DNA of 64,000 bases from Algoriphagus hitonicola (GTDB lineage: Bacteria > Bacteroidota > Bacteroidia > Cytophagales > Cyclobacteriaceae), in assembly GCF_900113375.1 (NCBI RefSeq), contig NZ_FOPC01000013.1:51651-115650 (forward strand), in the 5' to 3' direction. Shown in pieces: positions 9,530 through 17,289 of this stretch. How positions within the stretch are numbered: the first letter of the stretch is position 1; each line of letters opens with the position of its first letter. The position numbers were made by a program, and so were the translations under genes. The notes under the pieces are model-generated. The model did not search any database and had not been told where the DNA came from. It saw only the letters and a program-made list of their open reading frames with translations.

Positions 9530-10390
9530 TTAAATCACCATTTTTTCGATCGGTACGACTAGGATTCCCTCGGCTCCGGCGGCCCGGAGTTCTTCGATAT
9601 TTTCCCAAAATTGATCTTCACTGAGCACTGAGTGTACGGATGACCAACCTTCTTGGGCCAATGGAAGGATAGTAGGACTCCGCATTCCCGGAATCAGGCT
9701 GACAATTTTATCCAAGGATTCATTCGGCGCATTGAGGAGCACATATTTGTTGCTTTTTCCCTTTTGGACTGCATTCATCCGGAAAAGGAGCTTTTCTACA
9801 ATCTCCGATTTCCAGCCCTCCAGGTTATTGTTGGCAATTAGTACGGCCTCGGATTTGAAAATCTCTTCCACCTCTTTAAGTCCATTCATCATAAGAGTAG
9901 AGCCTGAGCTTACGATGTCGCAGATTCCTTCGGCCAAACCGATGGAAGGAGCGATTTCGACCGAACCGGAGATTTCATGAATATCGGCCTTGATGTTTTT
10001 GGCTTTCAGATAATCACCGAGGATTTTTGGGTAGGAGGTAGCGATATTTTTCCCTTCAAAATACTGAATTCCGTTGTATTCCTGACCCTTAGGAATAGCC
10101 AGCGAAAGCCGACACTTGGAAAAGCCCAGTTTTTTGAGCGTGGTGACTGATTTGTTTTTTTCGACCAGTTCATTTTCTCCGACGATTCCCAAATCTGCGA
10201 CTCCATCAGCGACATATCCGGGAATATCGTCATCACGTAGGAATAAAAACTCTATGGGGAAGTTGGTCGAAGTCGATTTTAATTTGCCAGTACCATTGTA
10301 GAATTTGATTCCACATTCTTTGATCAGGCTGAGTGAGTCATCGGATAGTCTGCCGCTTTTTTGGACAGCAATGCGAATTATTTTTTCCAT
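9530..10390 (-). CDS. hisG: ATP phosphoribosyltransferase, long form
   Basis: Catalyses the committed step of histidine synthesis, joining ATP and PRPP. At 286 residues it is the long, self-sufficient HisG type with a C-terminal ACT-like regulatory domain for histidine feedback, so no HisZ is needed. Motifs are IAVQKSGRLSDDSLSLIKECG at the start, DGVADLGIVGENEL, ATSYPKILGDYLK and the PRPP-binding stretch GLAEGICDIVSSGSTLMMNGL. The C-terminal domain ends with GAEGILVVPIEKMV. It is the first structural gene of the operon, preceded by about 100 bases of leader and a His-rich leader peptide. Confidence 0.97.
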   Translation of the reverse strand: MEKIIRIAVQKSGRLSDDSLSLIKECGIKFYNGTGKLKSTSTNFPIEFLFLRDDDIPGYVADGVADLGIVGENELVEKNKSVTTLKKLGFSKCRLSLAIPKGQEYNGIQYFEGKNIATSYPKILGDYLKAKNIKADIHEISGSVEIAPSIGLAEGICDIVSSGSTLMMNGLKEVEEIFKSEAVLIANNNLEGWKSEIVEKLLFRMNAVQKGKSNKYVLLNAPNESLDKIVSLIPGMRSPTILPLAQEGWSSVHSVLSEDQFWENIEELRAAGAEGILVVPIEKMVI

Positions 10391-10492
10391 GTCTGCAAGT
10401 TACACTAAGAAATAAAATGGTGGTAATAAATTAGTGGTGAAAGGCCGAATCCCTGTCATCAGCGTCACCGGGTGGGGGTATAAAAGTATTCC
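10391..10492 (-). promoter_or_regulatory. his leader region between leader peptide and hisG (candidate attenuator)
   Basis: The stretch between the leader stop codon and the hisG start can fold: GGTGA pairs with TCACC about 30 bases later, and an inner CTG-ATGA-CAG hairpin is possible. No long U tract follows, so a classical rho-independent attenuator is not obvious; control could be by occlusion of hisG or by factor-dependent termination. The assignment rests mainly on the leader peptide next to it. Confidence 0.5.
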
Positions 10493-10576
10493 TCAATGGG
10501 AATGATGGAAATGATGCATACCACCTGCGATCTGATGGCTGCTAAAAGTTTCAATATGTTGGAAGAATTGAATCAT
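10493..10576 (-). CDS. Histidine operon leader peptide (His-rich, 27 residues)
   Basis: A short open frame directly downstream of the his promoter starts MIQFFQHIETFSSH and ends GGMHHFHHSH followed by TGA. Seven of its 27 codons are histidine and five of the last seven are. This is the signature of ribosome-mediated attenuation, in which scarcity of charged tRNA-His stalls the ribosome at the His run and changes folding of the leader RNA. The first ATG lies only a few bases after the predicted transcription start; an internal ATG at 10519 would give the octapeptide MHHFHHSH and is the alternative start. hisG begins 102 bases downstream. Confidence 0.85.
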   Translation of the reverse strand: MIQFFQHIETFSSHQIAGGMHHFHHSH

Positions 10577-10584
10577 TTCTAGGA

Positions 10585-10615
10585 CAAAGATACGTACCCC
10601 TTTTAAACAGACAAG
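10585..10615 (-). promoter_or_regulatory. his operon promoter
   Basis: Read on the minus strand, CTTG (10612-10615) is followed after 19 bases by the -7 box TATCTTTG (10585-10592), a perfect TAnnTTTG. Transcription should start near 10580, practically at the leader-peptide ATG (10576), so the leader mRNA may be nearly leaderless. Confidence 0.75.
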
Positions 10616-10655
10616 AAAGGGAACTGTTTTTTAAATGATAAAATTTGGCAGGATT

Positions 10656-11357
10656 TTACTCCCGAATACTTTGTAAAACAAAATCCACAATTGCCTTGTA
10701 TCCTTGATCTGATGGATGGATCTGATCTTCGCAAAAAAAGGAAGGACTTAAGTGCAGTTGAAGTTTTTGAAAAATAAGAATGGGGTTTTGATTGGCCAGT
10801 TGCTCCATTTCATGGGTTAAAAATTCTCTTTGAATTCGGAGTTTCTTTTTGAGGAAAGGAGGAAATGCCGGAAATAAATGAACCGGAGGAATATCGGCCA
10901 GATAAATCCATTTGGGATTAAATCTACTTTGTAAATCCACTATGAGTTGCTGAAAATCCTTCCTGTATTTATGTGGGTGAGTGAGTTTGAAGGTGTCATT
11001 TGCACCAAAAAACAGTAAAACCCCCACGATTTCAGGTGATAATTCTATTAAATCGGATTGGAAATGGTCGAGACACTCAGCAACTCGAATTCCGTTTTTT
11101 CCAAAATTGATCACTTGGGTCGATTCTCCCTTGGCGGTGAAAAAGTGACCTGCGATAGTTTGATCGATTGATGATGCGCCTACACCAGCTGCTGTGGATT
11201 CTCCCAAGATCAGATATCTGCGGGAACCAGTACCCAATACGATTTTTTCACTTTGGGCGATTGGAATAGGGAATTGGTTTTTGACAGCCCTTGCCTGCCA
11301 GATCAAAATCGGCAAAACCGGATAAAGTCCAAGTTGAAAAAGCCGATAGGAATTCAT
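10656..11357 (-). CDS. SGNH/GDSL-type hydrolase
   Basis: Esterase-fold protein (233 residues) of the SGNH hydrolase superfamily. Block I is LILGESTAAGVG with the catalytic Ser in GES near residue 55. Block II Gly lies in FGKNGIRV, block III Asn in LLFFGANDTF, and the block V Asp-His pair in CEDQIHPSDQGYKA near residue 218. A single hydrophobic segment at the N-terminus (YRLFQLGLYPVLPILIW) could anchor it in the membrane or act as a signal. The substrate is unknown; related proteins cleave acyl esters of lipids or sugars. It is upstream of the his promoter on the same strand and 30 bases downstream of the SUI1 gene. Confidence 0.85.
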   Translation of the reverse strand: MNSYRLFQLGLYPVLPILIWQARAVKNQFPIPIAQSEKIVLGTGSRRYLILGESTAAGVGASSIDQTIAGHFFTAKGESTQVINFGKNGIRVAECLDHFQSDLIELSPEIVGVLLFFGANDTFKLTHPHKYRKDFQQLIVDLQSRFNPKWIYLADIPPVHLFPAFPPFLKKKLRIQREFLTHEMEQLANQNPILIFQKLQLHLSPSFFCEDQIHPSDQGYKAIVDFVLQSIRE

Positions 11358-11387
11358 TTAAATTGCATTTGAAAAACAGAGTAAAAT

Positions 11388-11741
11388 TTATCCTCCTGAT
11401 TTTTTGGCTTTATAGCCTGCGGAAAGCAAAACCTGCAGGACTTTGTCCCGATGATCTCCCTGAATCAGGATTTCTCCATCTTTGGCAGATCCGCCGACTC
11501 CGCATTTGGTTTTGAGCATTTTTCCCAGGTCTTTCAAATCTTCCTCGGTACCCGAAAATCCCGCCACCAAAGTCACTTGCTTTCCCGCTCTGGCTTTCTT
11601 ATCCAGCATTACTTTGAGATTTTGCTGGGCAGGAGGAAGCGTTTGGCTACTTTCTTCCGAATCGTAATCAAACTCAAAATTATCATTAGTGGAGAAAACT
11701 ACACCGTCTCTCTTTTTCCAGTCGTTATTTCGCTTTGCCAT
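11388..11741 (-). CDS. SUI1/YciH-family translation factor
   Basis: Small cytoplasmic protein (117 residues) homologous to eukaryotic eIF1 and bacterial YciH, which influence start-codon selection. The SUI1 domain occupies residues 45-117 (KVMLDKKARAGKQVTLVAGF, KMLKTKCGVGGSAKDGEILIQGDH, KVLQVLLSAGYKAKKSGG); the N-terminal 40 residues are acidic and low in structure. I choose ATG 11741 (MAKRNNDWKKRDG) over a TTG two codons upstream. It is 30 bases upstream of the SGNH hydrolase on the same strand and could be cotranscribed with it. Confidence 0.93.
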   Translation of the reverse strand: MAKRNNDWKKRDGVVFSTNDNFEFDYDSEESSQTLPPAQQNLKVMLDKKARAGKQVTLVAGFSGTEEDLKDLGKMLKTKCGVGGSAKDGEILIQGDHRDKVLQVLLSAGYKAKKSGG

Positions 11742-11748
11742 GCCCAAA

Positions 11749-11779
11749 AATAAAAAAAGCCTGCGGTTTAGACAGGCTT
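11749..11779 (-). terminator. Intrinsic terminator after the universal stress protein gene
   Basis: AAGCCTG (11757-11763) pairs with CAGGCTT (11773-11779) around a nine-base loop. On the minus strand the stem is followed by a run of seven T bases, directly downstream of the stop at 11786. Confidence 0.85.
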
Positions 11780-11785
11780 AGGTGT

Positions 11786-12640
11786 TTATTCTTTTGCTCT
11801 AAAGGTCCAGACAGGCCGTTTGGCATGATTCACGACATCTTCAGCAATACTACCTGTAATCAGGTGCATGAATCCGGTTCGGCCATGAGTGGCCATGGCG
11901 ATCATATCCGCTTTGATATCTTCGGCAAATTCGATGATTCCGCCTTCCTCGGATAGTGAATTATATATTTCTGCCTGTACGTTTTCAAAACTGAACTGCT
12001 TAGCGAAATACTTGATGCGCTGAAGAGATTCTCTGCTGGTTTCGAAGGTTCCTGGTGTATTTACGATGACAAAGTATAGCTCGGCATCAAACAAATGCTG
12101 AAGTCGTTTCACTCGCGCCGCCACTTCCGCAGAATTTTCTCTAAAATCACTGGCAAACACGATTTTCTTAATCACTTTTGGGTCAATAGGATGCTTGATG
12201 GTGACCACCGGACAGGTGGCATTTCTGACCACTTTTTCCGTATTGCTTCCTACGAAAATCTCCTCAATGCCCGAAGATCCCTGAGAACCCATGACAACGA
12301 GATCCGGTTCCTCTTCCTTGATCGACTCATGGATCCCTTTGAAAGCATTCCCCATTTTGAGATGGGTAGAAAACTTAAAGGAACTGTTTTTGAATTTTGA
12401 GTCCAGTTCTTCCATTTGCTTTTTTCGTCGATTCATTAATTCCACGAAAAAAATCTGATTTTCCATTTCTGGTAGCATCTCACCGCCACCCATGGTCCCA
12501 AAGCCGGTATTCGCTGGGATTTCGAGTACATGAAGGACTTCTACATGCACATTGTCCAGGCGATCGGCTAGCGAAGTGCTAAAGTCCAATGCATATTGGG
12601 CTTGTTCTGAGAAATCGTATGGTACGAGTATTTTGGTCAT
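11786..12640 (-). CDS. Universal stress protein with two UspA domains
   Basis: Tandem-domain Usp protein (284 residues). Domain 1 spans about residues 1-145 and carries the ATP-binding signature of the family, DLVVMGSQGSSGIEEIFVGSNTEKV. Domain 2 spans about 150-284 with ADMIAMATHGRTGFMHLITGSIAEDVV. Such proteins bind nucleotides and accumulate under starvation or envelope stress; the specific role is unknown. I start at ATG 12640 (MTKILVPYDFSEQA), two codons after a TTG that could extend the frame. It forms a single-gene unit ended by its own terminator. Confidence 0.93.
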   Translation of the reverse strand: MTKILVPYDFSEQAQYALDFSTSLADRLDNVHVEVLHVLEIPANTGFGTMGGGEMLPEMENQIFFVELMNRRKKQMEELDSKFKNSSFKFSTHLKMGNAFKGIHESIKEEEPDLVVMGSQGSSGIEEIFVGSNTEKVVRNATCPVVTIKHPIDPKVIKKIVFASDFRENSAEVAARVKRLQHLFDAELYFVIVNTPGTFETSRESLQRIKYFAKQFSFENVQAEIYNSLSEEGGIIEFAEDIKADMIAMATHGRTGFMHLITGSIAEDVVNHAKRPVWTFRAKE

Positions 12641-12711
12641 GGTCAAAAAGGTTATTGTTTATGCCAAATTAACAGTTTTTTTAGATCAAAAAAGATTTTT
12701 GGGGGGAATGA

Positions 12712-13626
12712 TTAAAAAAGAAGTCCCAATCCAAAAAGCAAAACCCAAAGTAAGGTGCTGAGTGCCATTTTTTTCAGAAAAGGATCGGTAGATTTCGAAG
12801 ATTCTGCTTTTTGTACCCCAAGTCCTACTAAAACCATCAGTGGTAAAGCCGCCAAGGCCAGGAGTGAAAAGTAATTTTGAGTTAGGATAGCCCAAATGAT
12901 TAAGCTGATATTTCCCAAATCCACCAAAGCCCAATTGTAAGTAATGGCTTTCTTTTTTCCGATCCGCACCGGGATGGATTTTTTTCCAGCTTTTTGATCA
13001 GATTCGATATCCCGGATATTGTTGATATTCAAAACTGAGGTGCTGAAAAATCCCAAGGCTGATGCCATTAGCAGACTTTGTTCATTAAAAGTGCCTGTGT
13101 GAAGAAAATAGGTCCCAGAAACTCCCAGTAGCCCAAAAAAGACGAAAACCGATATGTCGCCCAAACCGGCGTAGCCGTAAGGGTTTTTGCCGGAAGTGTA
13201 AGTGATCGCCGCCCAGATGGCTAAAAACCCCAAACCCAAAAATATCAGAAATAGGATCCAATCCTGGAAAGCAATATAAAGTAAACTCAAGCCTGAAACG
13301 AGCGATAAAAGACCAAATAAAATCATCGCCTTCCTCATTTCTGCCAGACTGATCAGTCCCGATTGTACTGCTCTAATCGGTCCCTGTCGATCAACTGAAT
13401 CCGCTCCGTGGATGGAGTCTCCATAATCGTTGGATAGATTGGATAGAATCTGCAGAAAAGTGGTGGTCAATGCAGCAAGGAATAAAACCTCCCATCGGAA
13501 ATTCTGGGCATAGGCAGCCAGAAATGAACCTGCCAAAATACTGGCTAGCGCTAGGGGCAAAGTACGAAGCCTGACTGCATGCAGCCAGGCTTCTTTTTTA
13601 GTTTTTATTTCACTAGTCACTGACAT
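12712..13626 (-). CDS. menA: 1,4-dihydroxy-2-naphthoate polyprenyltransferase
   Basis: Integral membrane UbiA-family prenyltransferase (304 residues) that attaches the isoprenoid chain to dihydroxynaphthoate in menaquinone synthesis. It has eight to nine predicted membrane helices and both Asp-rich motifs: NLSNDYGDSIHGAD near residue 65 and NNIRDIESDQKAGKK near residue 200. The N-terminus AWLHAVRLRTLPLALASILAGS is typical for MenA. The 5' coding end also contains a nearly perfect palindrome that would fold in the mRNA. It overlaps no neighbour and is 10 bases from the peroxidase gene on the same strand. Confidence 0.95.
   Translation of the reverse strand: MSVTSEIKTKKEAWLHAVRLRTLPLALASILAGSFLAAYAQNFRWEVLFLAALTTTFLQILSNLSNDYGDSIHGADSVDRQGPIRAVQSGLISLAEMRKAMILFGLLSLVSGLSLLYIAFQDWILFLIFLGLGFLAIWAAITYTSGKNPYGYAGLGDISVFVFFGLLGVSGTYFLHTGTFNEQSLLMASALGFFSTSVLNINNIRDIESDQKAGKKSIPVRIGKKKAITYNWALVDLGNISLIIWAILTQNYFSLLALAALPLMVLVGLGVQKAESSKSTDPFLKKMALSTLLWVLLFGLGLLF
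13566..13599. repeat. Near-perfect palindrome with T run inside the 5' end of menA
   Basis: GAAGCCTG (13566-13573) and CAGGCTTC (13586-13593) flank the self-complementary core CTGCATGCAG, with one A/C mismatch on each side, followed on the plus strand by TTTTTT. On the plus strand it looks exactly like an intrinsic terminator, yet no plus-strand gene ends here. In the menA mRNA it forms a hairpin around codons 12-21. Confidence 0.6.
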
Positions 13627-13636
13627 TCAAAGATTA

Positions 13637-14224
13637 TTAACTTATCAATGAAAGTATAGCTTCATCTAAAGGAGTGACCGATGAAGGGAAAAATTTTTCT
13701 AATTCTCCATTTTCATTGACGTAATATTTGCAGAAATTCCAGCTGGGTTCCTGATTATTCCAACCGTTTTCTTTTTCGTCAGAAAGCCATCGATAAAGCG
13801 GGTGCTTATCAAACCCTTTGACTGAGATTTTTTCAAATACGGGAAATGTCACACCGAAATTGCTGGTACAAAACTCCTTGATTTCTTCATTACTTCCGGG
13901 TTCCTGTCCACCAAAATTGTTGGCGGGGAAGGCTAAGATTGCGATTTTATCTCCATAGTTTTCATGAAGTTCCTGCAATGCTTCATATTGTGGCGTGAAA
14001 CCACATTCTGATGCAACATTGACGAGGAGTACTTTTTTGCCTTTAAACTGACTGAAATCCACCTCCTTGCCATCAATATCTTTTAGCTTAAAATCGTAAA
14101 ATTTACTATCCATCATTTGTTCGTTCTGTTTGAGAAAATCGGCATTTAGCTTTTCAGGCCTTTCCAGTGTTTTACCGCAGGCTATTGACGTGGAAAATAA
14201 TAAAATCGCGAGTAGTTTTTTCAT
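13637..14224 (-). CDS. Glutathione peroxidase-family thiol peroxidase, probable lipoprotein
   Basis: Reduces hydroperoxides, in bacteria mostly with thioredoxin as donor. The 195 residues begin with a signal peptide ending in a possible lipobox (LLFSTSIACGKT, Cys at about residue 16), so the enzyme is likely anchored in the envelope. The catalytic tetrad is visible: Cys in VNVASECGFTPQY near residue 73, Gln in FPANNFGGQEPG, and Trp-Asn in PSWNFCKYYV. A Cys follows the WNF motif where most homologues have Ser or Thr. It lies between argS and menA on the same strand, two bases downstream of argS, and is probably cotranscribed with it. Confidence 0.92.
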   Translation of the reverse strand: MKKLLAILLFSTSIACGKTLERPEKLNADFLKQNEQMMDSKFYDFKLKDIDGKEVDFSQFKGKKVLLVNVASECGFTPQYEALQELHENYGDKIAILAFPANNFGGQEPGSNEEIKEFCTSNFGVTFPVFEKISVKGFDKHPLYRWLSDEKENGWNNQEPSWNFCKYYVNENGELEKFFPSSVTPLDEAILSLIS

Positions 14225-14226
14225 AA

Positions 14227-16017
14227 TTACATTCGATCAGGGACTGCAATACCAAGCAAACGCATTCCTTTTTTGATTGTTTTGGCGGTCTGCGCAGACA
14301 AAGCTACCCGAAAAGCCAAAAGAGTCGCATCATTTTCTGAGAAAATCGGCACATCCGCATAAAAACGGTTGTATTCTTTTGCCAAATCAAAAAGATACTG
14401 CGCAATGACAGCCGGTGAGTATTCCGCTCCGGCTTGGTTGATTTTTTTCTCAAAATCATTGAGAACCAAAATCAGAGCCGATTCTGAATCTGCCAATTGG
14501 TCGATTTGGGAAAAATTCGGGGTTTGAAAATTGACTCCAATCTGATCGGCTTTCCGGAGAATGGATGCGATTCTGGCATGTGAATATTGGATAAAAGGTC
14601 CGGTATTGCCCTGAAACTCGATGGATTCCTTGGGATTGAATAGCATTCGTTTTTTGGGGTCGACTTTGAGTAAAAAGTACTTCAAAGCACCCAAACCTAA
14701 GATTTTGTAAAGTTCTTTGGCTTGCTTTTCGTCAAATCCTTCGATTTTACCGAGTTCCTTGGTATGACTTTCGGCAGTGTCAATCATCTCCTGCATCAGG
14801 TCATCGGCATCCACCACGGTTCCTTCTCGGGATTTCATTTTTCCAGTTGGCAAATCAACCATGCCATAGGAGAGATGGTAAAGCCCCGGACCATAGGGTC
14901 GGCCAAGCTTTCGCATAATTTTGAACAAGACATCAAAGTGATAATCCTGCTCATTTCCAACGACATAAACCGACTTATCGATTTGAAAATCCTGGTATTT
15001 CAAGTCTGCCGTTCCCATGTCTTGGGTGATGTAAACGGACGTGCCATCCGCCCGCAAAACAAGCTTTTCATCCAAGCCTTCATCGGTCAAATCAACCCAG
15101 ACCGATCCGTTTTCTTTTTTGAAAAACACTCCCTTCTGAAGGCCTTCCACGACGATGTCTTTTCCCAATAAATAGGTATCGGATTCGTAGTAGAATTTGT
15201 CAAAATCAACTCCCATTGTCTGGTAAGTTGCCTCAAATCCGGCATAGACCCATTCGTTCATCTGCTTCCAAAGGGCAACCGTTTCGCTGTCATTGGCTTC
15301 CCATTTTCGGAGCATATCCTGCGCTTCGATCAGAATTGGCGCATTTTTTTTGGCTTCTTCTTCGGTTTGGCCTTTTTCCAGAAGTTCTTTGATTTGTTTT
15401 TTGTACTCTTTATCAAAAAGCACGTAGTATTTCCCGGCCAAATGATCTCCTTTTAGTCCAGCTGATTCGGGCGTTTCTCCATTTCCAAAATGCTGGTAAG
15501 CCACCATGGACTTGCAGATGTGAATTCCTCGATCATTGACCAAATTGGATTTGATCACTTCATAGCCATTGGCTTTGAGAATTTCGGCGACGGAATATCC
15601 CAAAAAATTATTTCGGAGATGACCCAGGTGAAGGGGTTTGTTGGTATTAGGGGATGAGTACTCCACCATGACTTTTTGGCCATTGGTGGGAAGTTGACCG
15701 ATGTTTTCTTTGGCATACAAGCTGGTAAAAACATCGATCCAGCTATTCTCATTCAACACCAAATTTAAAAACCCTTTGACGACATTGTAATCCGCCACAT
15801 CTCCGCAGTTTTCTTTGAGGAAATCACCGATTTTTGAGGCGGTCATTTCCGGGGAGATTTTTGTTTCTTTCAAGTAAGAAAAAACGACGAATGTATAGGT
15901 TCCCTCAAATTCCTTTCGAGTGGGAGCTAGGCTGAGTTTATCGAGCTCGACTTCCAATTTAAAAATCTGATGAAACGCCTGCTGAATTCCGCTAAGGATA
16001 TTTTGCTGAATGCTCAT
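14227..16017 (-). CDS. argS: Arginyl-tRNA synthetase
   Basis: Class I aminoacyl-tRNA synthetase charging tRNA-Arg (596 residues, normal length). The N-terminal additional domain covers residues 1-110. The HIGH motif appears as PLHLGHLRNNFLGYS near residue 127, and the second signature as GKMKSREGTVV near residue 398. The C-terminal anticodon-binding DALR domain begins around residue 480 (IQYSHARIASILRK) and ends LLGIAVPDRM. The gene is 91 bases downstream of the arginase gene, which together with arginine decarboxylase makes a local arginine-related group. Confidence 0.97.
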   Translation of the reverse strand: MSIQQNILSGIQQAFHQIFKLEVELDKLSLAPTRKEFEGTYTFVVFSYLKETKISPEMTASKIGDFLKENCGDVADYNVVKGFLNLVLNENSWIDVFTSLYAKENIGQLPTNGQKVMVEYSSPNTNKPLHLGHLRNNFLGYSVAEILKANGYEVIKSNLVNDRGIHICKSMVAYQHFGNGETPESAGLKGDHLAGKYYVLFDKEYKKQIKELLEKGQTEEEAKKNAPILIEAQDMLRKWEANDSETVALWKQMNEWVYAGFEATYQTMGVDFDKFYYESDTYLLGKDIVVEGLQKGVFFKKENGSVWVDLTDEGLDEKLVLRADGTSVYITQDMGTADLKYQDFQIDKSVYVVGNEQDYHFDVLFKIMRKLGRPYGPGLYHLSYGMVDLPTGKMKSREGTVVDADDLMQEMIDTAESHTKELGKIEGFDEKQAKELYKILGLGALKYFLLKVDPKKRMLFNPKESIEFQGNTGPFIQYSHARIASILRKADQIGVNFQTPNFSQIDQLADSESALILVLNDFEKKINQAGAEYSPAVIAQYLFDLAKEYNRFYADVPIFSENDATLLAFRVALSAQTAKTIKKGMRLLGIAVPDRM

Positions 16018-16108
16018 AATGGCTTGTTCTACCTGTAATTAATTTTTCTTTTAAATATTTGTAAATAAGTTAGTTGAATTTAATCATCTAATTTATCACT
16101 TTAGGTAT

Positions 16109-17059
16109 TTAGAAATTATCCACCAAGGATTTGGTAGTAATTTCCAAGACTTCAAAGGCAGCTTCTGCCATGGTGTTTTCGGTGTCCAAAGTTGGATTAA
16201 CTTCGACGATTTCCCAGCAGCAAACCCGCTTGTCTTTGATCAATTCGGCATTGAGCAGGATGGCTTCTTCGATGGTCAATCCATCGGGAACCGGAGTGCC
16301 TGTACCGACTGAAATGCTCGTATCCAAACTGTCCACATCAAAGGAAATGTAGATTTGATCGCAATCTTTAAGAATCTCCAAAGTCTCAGCCGCGACTTTT
16401 GAAATCCCTTTTTCCCGGACTTCACGAGTTGGGAAGTTTTTGATTCCATATTTATTGACAAGAAAATCCTCAGGTGATTCGGTGTCTCGTACCGAAATAA
16501 ATACAATATCCTTGGGTTCAATTTTGGGCTGATCTCCACCAATTCGCTTGATTCGTTCCCAATAAGTCACGGTTTCCTCAGAGGGATCATTGACTTTGGA
16601 TTCCAGATTGTCGAGCTGGCAAACCATCGCCAAGGGCATGCCATGCATATTTCCAGAAGGGGTGGTGTAGGGAGTGTGCAAATCGGCATGCGCATCGATC
16701 CAAATTACCCCCAGTCGCTTTTCAGGCTCGGCGGCTTTGATTCCCATAATGGTACCGGCAGCAGTGCTGTGATCTCCAGCCAAAACGATGGGGAATTTCT
16801 TTTCCAATCGAAGGGACTCAATCGTGGAATAGACATTTTTGAGCACCTGATAGACGCCATCGATATATTTTGCGTGAGGGAATTTATTGCCTTTCCATAG
16901 GTAATTATTGGCGTCCTGCACATTGATCGGGTCAAACTGGGTGAAGAAATCCGATTTTTTGTCCAAGCTGGCAATCTTCAAAGCATCGATCCCCAAACTA
17001 GCTCCTCGAGTACCGGCAGCGAGTTCGGATCTTACTTCTACTAATTTGATATCTCTCAT
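16109..17059 (-). CDS. Arginase
   Basis: Manganese-dependent ureohydrolase (316 residues) expected to split arginine into ornithine and urea. Metal ligands are seen in AGDHSTAAG near residue 98, WIDAHADLHTPYTTPSGNMHG near residue 122 and SFDVDSLD near residue 240. The wording of the second motif (TPSGNMHGMPLA) and the PGTGTPV-like block GTGTPVPDGLTIEEA favour arginase over agmatinase, although the neighbouring arginine decarboxylase makes agmatine and an agmatinase role should be kept in mind. It is transcribed divergently from speA; 230 bases lie between the two starts. Confidence 0.85.
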   Translation of the reverse strand: MRDIKLVEVRSELAAGTRGASLGIDALKIASLDKKSDFFTQFDPINVQDANNYLWKGNKFPHAKYIDGVYQVLKNVYSTIESLRLEKKFPIVLAGDHSTAAGTIMGIKAAEPEKRLGVIWIDAHADLHTPYTTPSGNMHGMPLAMVCQLDNLESKVNDPSEETVTYWERIKRIGGDQPKIEPKDIVFISVRDTESPEDFLVNKYGIKNFPTREVREKGISKVAAETLEILKDCDQIYISFDVDSLDTSISVGTGTPVPDGLTIEEAILLNAELIKDKRVCCWEIVEVNPTLDTENTMAEAAFEVLEITTKSLVDNF

Positions 17060-17234
17060 AATTTCAAAAATGATTTGGGTTTTCCTTTTTCAAGTGCGCA
17101 AAACTAGCTAAAAAGCCCCATTTATCCATTTCTTTTGAGATTTAGAAATGGAGATAATGATGAAGGGAAAAGCAGATTCGGGTTTCAAACTGTCTCGGAA
17201 TCAAGAAGCTTTTCGTGGGATTTTTGTCAATTGA

Positions 17235-17265
17235 TTTGAATTGCGCTGAGAAAAAGCAATTTTTG
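17235..17265 (+). promoter_or_regulatory. Putative promoter of the arginine decarboxylase gene
   Basis: TTTG at 17235-17238 is followed after 19 bases by AATTTTTG (17258-17265), one mismatch from TAnnTTTG. A start near 17270 would leave about 20 bases before the ATG at 17290, which supports that ATG over the upstream extension of the frame to 17215. Confidence 0.45.
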
Positions 17266-17289
17266 TACTGCAATCTTAAAACTGGGCAA

